Positions 57,947 through 64,000 of a stretch of DNA of 64,000 bases are shown piece by piece; within the stretch, counting starts at the first letter, position 1; every line of letters begins with the position of its first letter. The translations under genes and the position numbers were made by a program. Origin of the DNA: Conservatibacter flavescens (GTDB lineage: Bacteria > Pseudomonadota > Gammaproteobacteria > Enterobacterales > Pasteurellaceae). The notes under the pieces were generated by a model that saw only the letters and a list, made by a program, of their open reading frames with translations, had not been told where the DNA came from and did no database searches. The stretch lies in assembly GCF_002795425.1 (NCBI RefSeq), contig NZ_PHHA01000002.1, forward strand, positions 62,001 to 126,000, written 5' to 3'.

Positions 57947-58948
57947 ATGAAAAAAGTAATGAATGATGCGACTGGCACGGCGTTTGCCCAAGCTGGCGAA
58001 TTTAAAACTTATGACCGTTTGCCACCGGCCTTGCAAAGCTACGCCAAAATGGTCAGTTTTGACATTGACAGCGACCAAAAACTTGCCGAAATCAACAAAC
58101 AGCAAGCCGAACTGTTGGCAGGGTTTAGCTTTCCTTATACCGACAAATGGACAGCCCCTGCCCAAGACAACCAACCTGCGGTGGATTTGTATGTTTATGC
58201 CCCAAAAGGCACGGACAATCAAACTTTGCCGACGGTTTATTACACACACGGCGGTGGTTATGTGCAGGGCAGTGCCACCGAGTATGGCAAAACCTTGCAA
58301 GCGCTTGCCGAGCGTAATAATGTAAAAGTGGTGAGTGTAGAATACCGCCTTGCCACCAAAGCTCCATTTCCTGCCGATGTGCAAGATGCCTATCACGGCT
58401 TAAAATACATTCACGCCAATGCAGACAAATTGGGTATCAATCCTGATAAAATCATCGTGATGGGACACAGTGCAGGTGGTGGCTTGGCAGCGCGTCTTGC
58501 CCTGTATAATCGTGATAAAGGCGATGTGCCGATTGTCGGTCAGATTTTGGTTTATCCTATGCTGGATTACCGCACAGGTTCACCGCAGTCGCCTTATAAC
58601 AATCCTTATGCAGGCGAATTTGTGTGGACACCAATCAGCAATCAATTTGGTTGGAACAAATTGCGTGGCGGACAATCTATCCAAGACAGCGATATGCCGT
58701 ATTTTTCGCCGGCCTTTGCCAAAGATGTGAGTGGTTTGCCACGCACTTATATGATGGTGGGCGATTTGGATTTGTTCGTCAATGAAGACATTGATTATGC
58801 CAACCGCCTGATACAGGCAGGCGTGCCAATCCGTCTTAGCGTTATGCCAAACGTCCATCACGGCTTTGATGAGCTTGCTCCTGATTTGCCACAGTCGGTG
58901 GCGTATCGTCAAGAATTGGACGAGCAGATTGCAAAAATGTTGAAATAA
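57947..58948 (+). CDS. Alpha/beta-hydrolase, hormone-sensitive-lipase family (6)
   Basis: This is a second HSL-type esterase, 333 residues, cytoplasmic by appearance. Marks are TVYYTHGGGYVQGSATEYG, IIVMGHSAGGGLAARLALY, the Asp in MVGDLDLFVNEDIDYA and the His in NVHHGFDEL. It follows hydrolase 5 by 11 bases. The ribosome site is weak (AGAGAATT), consistent with coupling. It is followed by a DUS terminator. Confidence 0.9.
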   Translation: MKKVMNDATGTAFAQAGEFKTYDRLPPALQSYAKMVSFDIDSDQKLAEINKQQAELLAGFSFPYTDKWTAPAQDNQPAVDLYVYAPKGTDNQTLPTVYYTHGGGYVQGSATEYGKTLQALAERNNVKVVSVEYRLATKAPFPADVQDAYHGLKYIHANADKLGINPDKIIVMGHSAGGGLAARLALYNRDKGDVPIVGQILVYPMLDYRTGSPQSPYNNPYAGEFVWTPISNQFGWNKLRGGQSIQDSDMPYFSPAFAKDVSGLPRTYMMVGDLDLFVNEDIDYANRLIQAGVPIRLSVMPNVHHGFDELAPDLPQSVAYRQELDEQIAKMLK

Positions 58949-58966
58949 GCTTGATTTAAGTGATGA

Positions 58967-59004
58967 AAAAGCCGTCTGAAAGTTTGATTTTCAGACGGCT
59001 TTTC
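58967..59004. terminator. Neisseria uptake-sequence terminator after hydrolase 6
   Basis: GCCGTCTGAA (58971-58980) and TTCAGACGGC (58990-58999) are perfect DUS cores in inverted orientation with flanking AAAA/TTTT, followed by TTTTCTTT. Confidence 0.9.
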
Positions 59005-59049
59005 TTTCACTTCTCATAAAAGAGCGGTTAATTTCCCCAAACTTTTTAC
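58971..59049 (+). repeat. 79-base repeat, copy 1 (DUS hairpin plus AAGAGCGGT segment)
   Basis: This segment matches 61276-61354 at 66 of 79 positions by my count. It begins with the DUS hairpin and continues with TCATAAAAGAGCGGTT, identical in both copies. The AAGAGCGGT differs by one base from the Pasteurellaceae signal AAGTGCGGT and is followed by the same kind of AT tract. Confidence 0.8.
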
Positions 59050-59074
59050 CATCACATCAATCCATTTATTATCT

Positions 59075-59956
59075 CTAACTTTCCAAAAAACACTCCATCA
59101 GGATTTTAATCATCGCTTCGGTTTTTGCCGATTGCACCCGATAAGGGGTAACCAGATAAAAATCCATGGACGGCAGTTGCCAGTCGGGCAGGACGATTTG
59201 CAGTTGTCCGTCTGCGACTTTGCCGGCGATTTCACCGCTTAATTGCACCGACAGCCCCAAGCCTGCGACGGTCAGGGCTTGCACGGCGGCGGCTTGGTTG
59301 CAGTGGGTGGTGTCGGTTATGCGTAGGGCGTGGGTGTGGCTGCCTTTTTGCAGGGTAAGATGAATGGGTTCGTCGTAAATCCAGTTGTGGTGGTACAAAT
59401 CGTCAGGGCTGGCAATCGGCGTGTGTCGGCTTAAGTAGCGGGGGCTGGCACAAATTTGCTGTTGCCAGCGGGCGAGGCGGCGGGCGATGAGATGTCTGGC
59501 TTTGTCCAGCTCGTACTGGGGCAAAATCGCCAGATCGATTTGCCGCTCGATTAAATCTTGGGCGGTGTCGTCAAAATGCAGCTGCAAGCGGATATTGGGG
59601 TGGCGTGCCGCCAAAAGGTTTAGGGCTTGGGTGAACTTGGGCGATGTGGCAAAACCTGACGGCAAGGCGATGTGCAGCTCGCCCACGGCTTCGGTTTTTA
59701 GGTTTTCAAGGGTTTGGGTGATGTCTTTTAGGCTGTGCCGTAGCCGCTGGCAATGCTCGGCTAGGGCAAGCCCTGCGTCGGTGGGGGTGATTTTGCGGGC
59801 GTGGCGGCTGAGCAATTTGACTTGGTAGTCCCGCTCCAAGCGGCTGATGTGCTGGCTGACGGCAGAGGGCGTAATGTCCAGCGATTGGGCGGCAAGGTTC
59901 ATTGAGCCTTTTTCCAGCACTTCGGCAAAGGCGATAAAGGGTTTGACATCTATCAT
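59075..59956 (-). CDS. LysR-family transcriptional regulator (2)
   Basis: This is a regulator of 293 residues. The winged helix covers 1-60, with EKGSMNLAAQSLDITPSAVS and HISRLERDYQVKLLSRHAR. The effector domain spans about 90-290 and includes HIALPSGFATSPKF and DLAILPQYELDKARH. It is divergent from the efflux pump gene at 60099 with a 142-base gap containing an AAAACAG...CTGTTTT inverted repeat (59990-60019) and a TATAAT (60028-60033), so the pump is the likely target. Confidence 0.9.
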   Translation of the reverse strand: MIDVKPFIAFAEVLEKGSMNLAAQSLDITPSAVSQHISRLERDYQVKLLSRHARKITPTDAGLALAEHCQRLRHSLKDITQTLENLKTEAVGELHIALPSGFATSPKFTQALNLLAARHPNIRLQLHFDDTAQDLIERQIDLAILPQYELDKARHLIARRLARWQQQICASPRYLSRHTPIASPDDLYHHNWIYDEPIHLTLQKGSHTHALRITDTTHCNQAAAVQALTVAGLGLSVQLSGEIAGKVADGQLQIVLPDWQLPSMDFYLVTPYRVQSAKTEAMIKILMECFLES

Positions 59957-60098
59957 GGCACTCTCGCATTAGTTTAACTTAATCTTCAAAACAGTTTTCG
60001 GGGCTGCTTACGCTGTTTTGTGTTTATTATAATAAGCTCATATTAATTTTCAAGGCTTGCCTTGATGGTATTTGTCATTATTTAAGTAGGAAAATGGT

Positions 60099-61259
60099 AT
60101 GCAACAAAACAGCCGTGTATTTTTAATTTTGTTTTTGGGGATTTTGTCGGCGTTCGGCCCGTTTGTGGTGGATTTGTATCTGCCGGCGCTGCCCCAGCTT
60201 AGTCAGTTTTTTAACTCGTCCACATCAATGGTGCAGATGACCTTGACCACCGGTATGCTCGGACTTGCGGTCGGGCAGTTGTTTTTCGGGCCGCTGAGCG
60301 ACAAATACGGCCGCAGAATGCCGCTGCTCTTGGCGTTTATCGTCTATTTGCTTTCAACGGTGCTGATTGTGTTTTCGCCAAATATTGAAACGCTGATTGC
60401 GCTGCGTCTGGTGCAAGGCTTTATGGCGGCGGCAGGCGTGGTGATTTCCCGTGCGGTGGTGGCGGATTTGTATCACGGTCAAGAGATGACCCGCTTTTTT
60501 GGGGCGTTGATGACGATTAACACGCTGGCACCGATTTTATCCATCGTGCTGGGCGGCGTATTACTCAAATGGACAGATTGGCGTGGGCTGTTCGTCTTTT
60601 TGGCACTGCTTGGCGGGGCGGTATTGTTTGCCACAGTCCGTTTCCGCGAGTCGCTGCCTGTGGCAAAACGCCTGAATGTGCCAGTTGCCGCCAGTTTTGC
60701 AGGTTTGCTTAGCGTGATGAAAAACCGCAACTTTATGCTGTTTGTGCTGATTGAAGCCTTTGCCACCACAGGTATGTTTGCCTATATCGCTGCGTCGCCG
60801 TTTATTTTCCAATCGTTTTACGGCTTGGACAGCTTGACCTTCAGTTTGATTTTTGCGTCAAACGGTCTGGCGCTGATTGTCGGCACCAACATTGGCGGAC
60901 GATTGAACAACCGCTTGGCGGTAAAACTGGGCGTATTCGGCACGCTGCTGTCGGCGGTGTATCTGACGGTGAATTTGGTAACGCAAAGCAGCGTTTGGCT
61001 GGTGGAAGCGGGATTTTTAATCCAATTGTTTACCCTTGGGCTTATGCTGCCTGCCTTGTCCGCCTTGGCGATGGACGCAGAGCGTGAGCAGGCGGGCAGT
61101 GCTTCGGCACTGTTAGGCTTTTTGATGTTCGTATTCGGTGCGGTGGTCTCGCCGCTGGTGGGTATCGGCAACATTTTTATCGCCACGAGCGTAGCGATCG
61201 TCATCGGCAGCCTGCTTGCCTTAGGGTGCTATGCGGCGGTTAAACATAAAATCAGTTAA
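60099..61259 (+). CDS. Bcr/CflA-family drug-resistance transporter (MFS, 12 helices)
   Basis: This is a proton-coupled inner-membrane exporter of 386 residues, with 12 hydrophobic segments. Bcr/CflA marks are FVVDLYLPALPQLSQFF in helix 1, motif A GPLSDKYGRRMPLLL, and VQGFMAAAGVVISRAVVADL (motif C region) in helices 4-5. Family members export bicyclomycin, chloramphenicol or sulfonamides and some amino acids; the substrate here is unknown. Controlled most likely by the divergent LysR gene. Followed by a perfect AT-DUS terminator. Confidence 0.9.
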   Translation: MQQNSRVFLILFLGILSAFGPFVVDLYLPALPQLSQFFNSSTSMVQMTLTTGMLGLAVGQLFFGPLSDKYGRRMPLLLAFIVYLLSTVLIVFSPNIETLIALRLVQGFMAAAGVVISRAVVADLYHGQEMTRFFGALMTINTLAPILSIVLGGVLLKWTDWRGLFVFLALLGGAVLFATVRFRESLPVAKRLNVPVAASFAGLLSVMKNRNFMLFVLIEAFATTGMFAYIAASPFIFQSFYGLDSLTFSLIFASNGLALIVGTNIGGRLNNRLAVKLGVFGTLLSAVYLTVNLVTQSSVWLVEAGFLIQLFTLGLMLPALSALAMDAEREQAGSASALLGFLMFVFGAVVSPLVGIGNIFIATSVAIVIGSLLALGCYAAVKHKIS

Positions 61260-61269
61260 GGGTGTGGGT

Positions 61270-61311
61270 AAAAATGCCGTCTGAAAGTTGTGTTTTCAGA
61301 CGGCATTTCTT
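61270..61311. terminator. Perfect AT-DUS inverted-pair terminator after the efflux gene
   Basis: ATGCCGTCTGAA (61274-61285) and TTCAGACGGCAT (61295-61306) are both perfect 12-base AT-DUS in inverted orientation around AGTTGTGTT-like loop bases, followed by TTCTTT. Confidence 0.92.
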
Positions 61312-61354
61312 TAACTTTTCATAAAAGAGCGGTTGATTTTGGCGGGCTTTTTAC
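61276..61354 (+). repeat. 79-base repeat, copy 2 (DUS hairpin plus AAGAGCGGT segment)
   Basis: This is the partner of 58971-59049. Differences cluster in the hairpin loop and in a seven-base stretch before CTTTTTAC. The same TCATAAAAGAGCGGTT block is kept. Confidence 0.8.
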
Positions 61355-61374
61355 TAGCCTAAACGCTATCTTGA

Positions 61375-61425
61375 CCGCCCAAAAACCGATCAAAATCACT
61401 CTCAAACACCTTATCCTGCACTACC
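61375..61425 (-). repeat. Second copy of the rhuM 3' end (51 bp)
   Basis: This segment matches 63449-63499 at 46 of 51 bases. On the - strand it encodes VVQDKVFESDFDRFLGGQ, versus VVQDKLFESDFDRFLGGK at the true rhuM end. It stops where uvrA-like sequence begins; the bases ATCCTGCAC fit both partners. Confidence 0.85.
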
Positions 61426-61700
61426 AAGACATCGCCCGCCTGCTCGCACTCCTGCAACAAATAACCGCACGCGGCAACACCGTCATCATCATCGAACACC
61501 ACCTTGAACTCATCGTCGCCGCCGATTACATCATCGAAATGGGCGAAAGCGGCGGCAGCCAAGGTGGATGGGTGATATTCAGCGGCACGGCGCAGGAGAT
61601 GTTGGTGGGTGAAGAGTCTGTTACGGCGGAGTATTTACGGGAAGGTGTATGGGAGGGGGAGGAGAAGCCGTCTGAAAGATTTTTCAGACGGCTTAAATAA
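61413..61700 (+). pseudogene. 3' remnant of a uvrA-like excinuclease ATPase gene
   Basis: Only the last ~95 codons remain. The open frame reads ILHYQDIARLLALLQQ, then ARGNTVIIIEHHLELI with the switch-loop His, then ADYIIEMGESGGSQGGWVIF and SGTAQEML, the standard C-terminal end of UvrA or a UvrA paralogue. Everything upstream (Walker A, zinc modules) is missing, replaced by the rhuM 3' copy. The 3' end runs through a DUS hairpin (translated as KPSERFFRRLK). An ATG far upstream gives a longer open frame, but its first ~40 codons are antisense rhuM and unrelated, so I do not treat it as a gene. Confidence 0.75.
61664..61696. terminator. Neisseria uptake-sequence terminator between the uvrA remnant and DUF4209 gene
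   Basis: GCCGTCTGAA (61667-61676) and TTCAGACGGC (61683-61692) pair around AGATTT. On the - strand it sits 9-40 bases after the DUF4209 gene stop and would end that transcript; on the + strand it lies within the remnant's frame. Confidence 0.88.
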
Positions 61701-61704
61701 ACCA

Positions 61705-63423
61705 TCAATTCATATATTTATTTTCCCAATAATCCTTATAAGAAATCATCACAAACCGAAGGATTAACCACCACATATATATAGATCCCGTTCCTAAAAA
61801 TAAATTAGAATCTACAAAACCATGTGCAATAGAATGTCTTAAACTCGGATATCGTTTATCAAGTAAAATTGTCCTGATATGAATAACACCGTCAATTCCC
61901 AGCATTTCAATAATTTCTGTATTATCCAATAATGAACTTAACCCATCTCTTTCTTGTTCATTATTACCATGCAGAGTGGTCGGTTCTTCTGCACGAAGCT
62001 TAAGTAAATGTCTTAATGAATTTTCTATTTGTGGCACTAAAAGATGATTTGCTGTCAAAAAATCGCCTTTTAAACCATTGTAAATACCTTTGGCAAAAAA
62101 CTCTTCGTGTCCTTGGGGGATAAATGGATTATTTGTACACAAGCTCAAGATTTCAGCATAAGATATAGAATAAGTTATATTTAAAATATCAATAGCTTTA
62201 ACAATTGAAACACATGATATTTGATGATGGATTTTCATTCTTTCTATAATTTTTGACCATAACCGTTGTTTTTCTTGCTCAGGAATATTACCTAAATCAG
62301 CAATGCTAGGTACATCTCCCACAGCCGTGCTCATACCATCATGATCAATATAGACCCTATTACCAAAAAGTATATCTGATAAACTTTGACCTTCACTTAT
62401 TGTCTGCTGCTTCAATTCATCAAATTTAGCAATATTAGCAATACAACAAGCTGTTCTAAAAAGCATATCAAACCAGTCTTTGCTATTGTTAAGTACAGCT
62501 TCAACCCTTTGATGCAAGGGTGTAATATTAACAGGTTTAGTTTCAACTAATTCTAAATCTAGAATTGACTCAATTTGATAATCTCTCATTTCTTCATATA
62601 GCTCTAATCTTTCCTGTCGTGTATCTTTTATTTTTGCAAGAGTGTTTATTGCACTAAGTAAAAAATGAGCAGCTCTAAAGCCTTTATCAGTTCTTGCTGT
62701 TTTTATATAGCAATCTGCAATTATCCTATTAATATTACTAATTTTTTCTTTTTTCGAAGAATGTAGGTTATCTAAAGCAATGCCTAGTGATAAAGTTGCT
62801 TGTAAATATTCTTTTTTACTAATCAGGCTATCAGATATTTCCTCAGCCCATAAAATCACATTATTTTTTGATTCAACCCTTCTTTTATTGATAATGTGTA
62901 ATATGTTAAGCGCATTAGATGGATTATTATCTTTATTTTCTTGTAGTAAACGCACTAACAATTCTTTTGAATTTATATAGCTAACATGACTTGTTTGACG
63001 GATTAAATTGCCTAATAGCAGTATTAATGAAAGTTTTTCTAATGAAAAATAAAAGGAGTCATCGTCCGACAAATCAACAAAGTAACATTCCATCGCTTGA
63101 GTTAAGTCGCTTATTTTTCTAATATTTCTATTTAAATATAATAAGTGATAAATCTTGGCTTTTAGCTCTTTATGTTTGAGTAAAACAATAATATTATCTA
63201 ACAAAGCTATGTCTTCATCTTTTAGATCATTAGATAATACGCCTTTACTTAAAGAATCAGATAAACTTGCAGCATCGGCATTGATTTGATATGAGCAAAC
63301 ATTTGCTAATAATTGGTATATGGCATGTTTTTCTTTATTTCGGAAAAAATAGTGCATTAATTCATAGGGATCTGTATAAGCACTAATATCAGTATTAATG
63401 CTTTCAATAATTTCACTATACAT
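61705..63423 (-). CDS. DUF4209/HEPN-like protein, candidate defence factor
   Basis: This is a 572-residue cytoplasmic protein. I choose the second ATG (MYSEIIESINTDISAY), six bases after GGAG; an ATG 12 bases earlier has no ribosome site. Residues 1-400 are helical and repeat-like without a named motif. From about residue 432 the C-terminus shows NPFIPQGHEEFFAKGIYNGL, HLLVPQIENSLRHLL and finally RHSIAHGF, as in DUF4209. RHSIAH (Arg529 to His534) fits the Rx4-6H motif of HEPN ribonucleases. HEPN proteins often act in phage defence. The gene starts about 18 bases after the rhuM stop on the same strand, and is much more AT-rich than rhuM. Function is inferred, not shown. Confidence 0.7.
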   Translation of the reverse strand: MYSEIIESINTDISAYTDPYELMHYFFRNKEKHAIYQLLANVCSYQINADAASLSDSLSKGVLSNDLKDEDIALLDNIIVLLKHKELKAKIYHLLYLNRNIRKISDLTQAMECYFVDLSDDDSFYFSLEKLSLILLLGNLIRQTSHVSYINSKELLVRLLQENKDNNPSNALNILHIINKRRVESKNNVILWAEEISDSLISKKEYLQATLSLGIALDNLHSSKKEKISNINRIIADCYIKTARTDKGFRAAHFLLSAINTLAKIKDTRQERLELYEEMRDYQIESILDLELVETKPVNITPLHQRVEAVLNNSKDWFDMLFRTACCIANIAKFDELKQQTISEGQSLSDILFGNRVYIDHDGMSTAVGDVPSIADLGNIPEQEKQRLWSKIIERMKIHHQISCVSIVKAIDILNITYSISYAEILSLCTNNPFIPQGHEEFFAKGIYNGLKGDFLTANHLLVPQIENSLRHLLKLRAEEPTTLHGNNEQERDGLSSLLDNTEIIEMLGIDGVIHIRTILLDKRYPSLRHSIAHGFVDSNLFLGTGSIYMWWLILRFVMISYKDYWENKYMN

Positions 63424-63441
63424 ACTGTTCTCCATGTAGTT

Positions 63442-64000
63442 TTATTTTCCACCCAAAAACCGGTCAAAATCACTTTCAAACAGCTTATCCTGCACCACCC
63501 GATATTTCTCAAACTCGCTTAAGGCGTGGGCTTTGGCGATTTCGGCGGTGATTTGTCCTGCGTCTTGCAGCACTTTACGGTCGGTAAATTCTAAAAAACG
63601 GTTCAATCGGTTTTCCCAGTCTGCCATGGTCATGGGGATTTGGCGGGTTGCCATATCTTCGGCGATGTCCAGATAGGCGGAGACGAGACGTTGCAGCTGC
63701 GCCATTTCGCTTTCGGTCAGGTAGTTTTTGGCGACAACCACATCAAATTGCTGGATTTTGCCGTGCGGTGCGTCTTTCCAACTGGTTAAGCCCATATTTT
63801 GCTGCTCGGCGTCGGCTCGGTGGTAGATGACTTCGGCGGCGGTTTGTCCGTGGATTGCCCAGTGCAGCTTGTTTTGCACGGTGGCGAAAAAGCGTTTGGT
63901 GGTGCTAGCGTTGCGGTCGTAGTCGAGGGAAGTGGCGTAAATGTCGGTGATTTTTTGGTAGAACTTGCGTTCAGACAGGCGGATTTCACGAATGCGGGCG
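63442..64000 (-). CDS. RhuM-family protein (5' end outside window)
   Basis: This is the C-terminal ~185 codons of a RhuM-family gene; it runs past the window edge, reading ARIREIRLSERKFYQKITDI from the boundary. Further marks are VQNKLHWAIHGQTAAEVIYH, VVVAKNYLTESEMAQLQRLV and PMTMADWENRLNRFLEFTDR, all typical of the family. RhuM was named in a Salmonella pathogenicity island; family members often sit in type I restriction-modification loci, so hsd genes may lie beyond the edge. The 3' end is duplicated at 61375-61425. The GC content is high compared with the DUF4209 gene it precedes. Confidence 0.85.
   Translation of the reverse strand, partial: ARIREIRLSERKFYQKITDIYATSLDYDRNASTTKRFFATVQNKLHWAIHGQTAAEVIYHRADAEQQNMGLTSWKDAPHGKIQQFDVVVAKNYLTESEMAQLQRLVSAYLDIAEDMATRQIPMTMADWENRLNRFLEFTDRKVLQDAGQITAEIAKAHALSEFEKYRVVQDKLFESDFDRFLGGK
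63449..63499 (-). repeat. rhuM 3' end matching 61375-61425
   Basis: This is the original copy of the 51-base direct repeat, lying at the end of rhuM. The 2,023 bases between the repeats contain the uvrA remnant and the DUF4209 gene. Confidence 0.85.

Noticed and set aside
61290-61412. N-terminal part of a 136-codon + strand open frame
   Set aside because: These codons are antisense to the duplicated rhuM end or unrelated to UvrA; only the part from about 61413 is family-like.
61359-61562. 67-codon - strand open frame ending in the rhuM tail copy
   Set aside because: Only the last ~18 codons are rhuM-derived; the rest is antisense of the uvrA remnant. It is a junction artefact, not a gene.

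Overview
The first 49.4 kb is ordinary chromosome of a Pasteurellaceae bacterium of the Haemophilus/Aggregatibacter type. It carries more than twenty copies of the Hin-type uptake signal AAGTGCGGT on both strands, often as inverted pairs that form terminators. Its protein set also fits: trxB-cydDC, sucABCD, ribA/pgpB, nagK, ettA, queF, thrS and wecA. The species cannot be fixed from sequence alone. The presence of gltA argues against H. influenzae, which from memory lacks citrate synthase.

Layout of the core. Positions 1-6.5 kb hold a tesB fragment, 4.5S RNA, cydC-cydD, trxB and a CnoX/YbbN-like protein. Positions 6.6-15.6 kb hold an EexN-like lipoprotein, sucA-sucB-sucC-sucD and the divergent gltA. 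Positions 15.7-20.5 kb hold a 2-hydroxyacid dehydrogenase, a TRAP transporter (dctP-dctQ-dctM) behind a good CRP site, and a GntR regulator. Positions 20.6-24.7 kb hold ribA, pgpB, nagK and ettA. Positions 25-36 kb form an iron/metal block with three Fur-box candidates: a DUF1007-NicO pair, a siderophore-type ABC importer, an M16 protease and a TonB-dependent receptor. The protease-receptor pair fits the protease-associated import (FusC-like) idea. Positions 36.2-39.5 kb hold a phosphonate-type ABC importer with no catabolic genes. Positions 39.8-49.4 kb hold xthA, tpx, ppnN, queF, a DUF2310 gene, a fructosamine-kinase-like gene, thrS, wecA and a wzz gene.

From about 49.43 kb to the window end the character changes. 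Base composition rises in the catabolic genes, perfect AAGTGCGGT almost disappears, and the Neisseria uptake sequence GCCGTCTGAA appears, mostly as inverted pairs acting as terminators. This island carries six alpha/beta-hydrolase genes (one frameshifted), two LysR and one TetR regulator and a Bcr/CflA-type efflux pump. It also carries AT-rich cargo that looks like phage defence: a stand-alone reverse transcriptase of the unknown-group/Abi kind, and a DUF4209/HEPN-like protein directly downstream of a RhuM gene that runs off the window. A uvrA remnant and a second copy of the rhuM 3' end mark recombination scars. The simplest reading is DNA taken up from Neisseria by a co-resident Pasteurellaceae, but a chimeric contig joined near 49.43-49.49 kb must be excluded first.

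The most promising candidates for something undescribed are the reverse transcriptase (54.6-56.1 kb), the rhuM-DUF4209 pair (61.7-64 kb) and the regulated hydrolase cluster.
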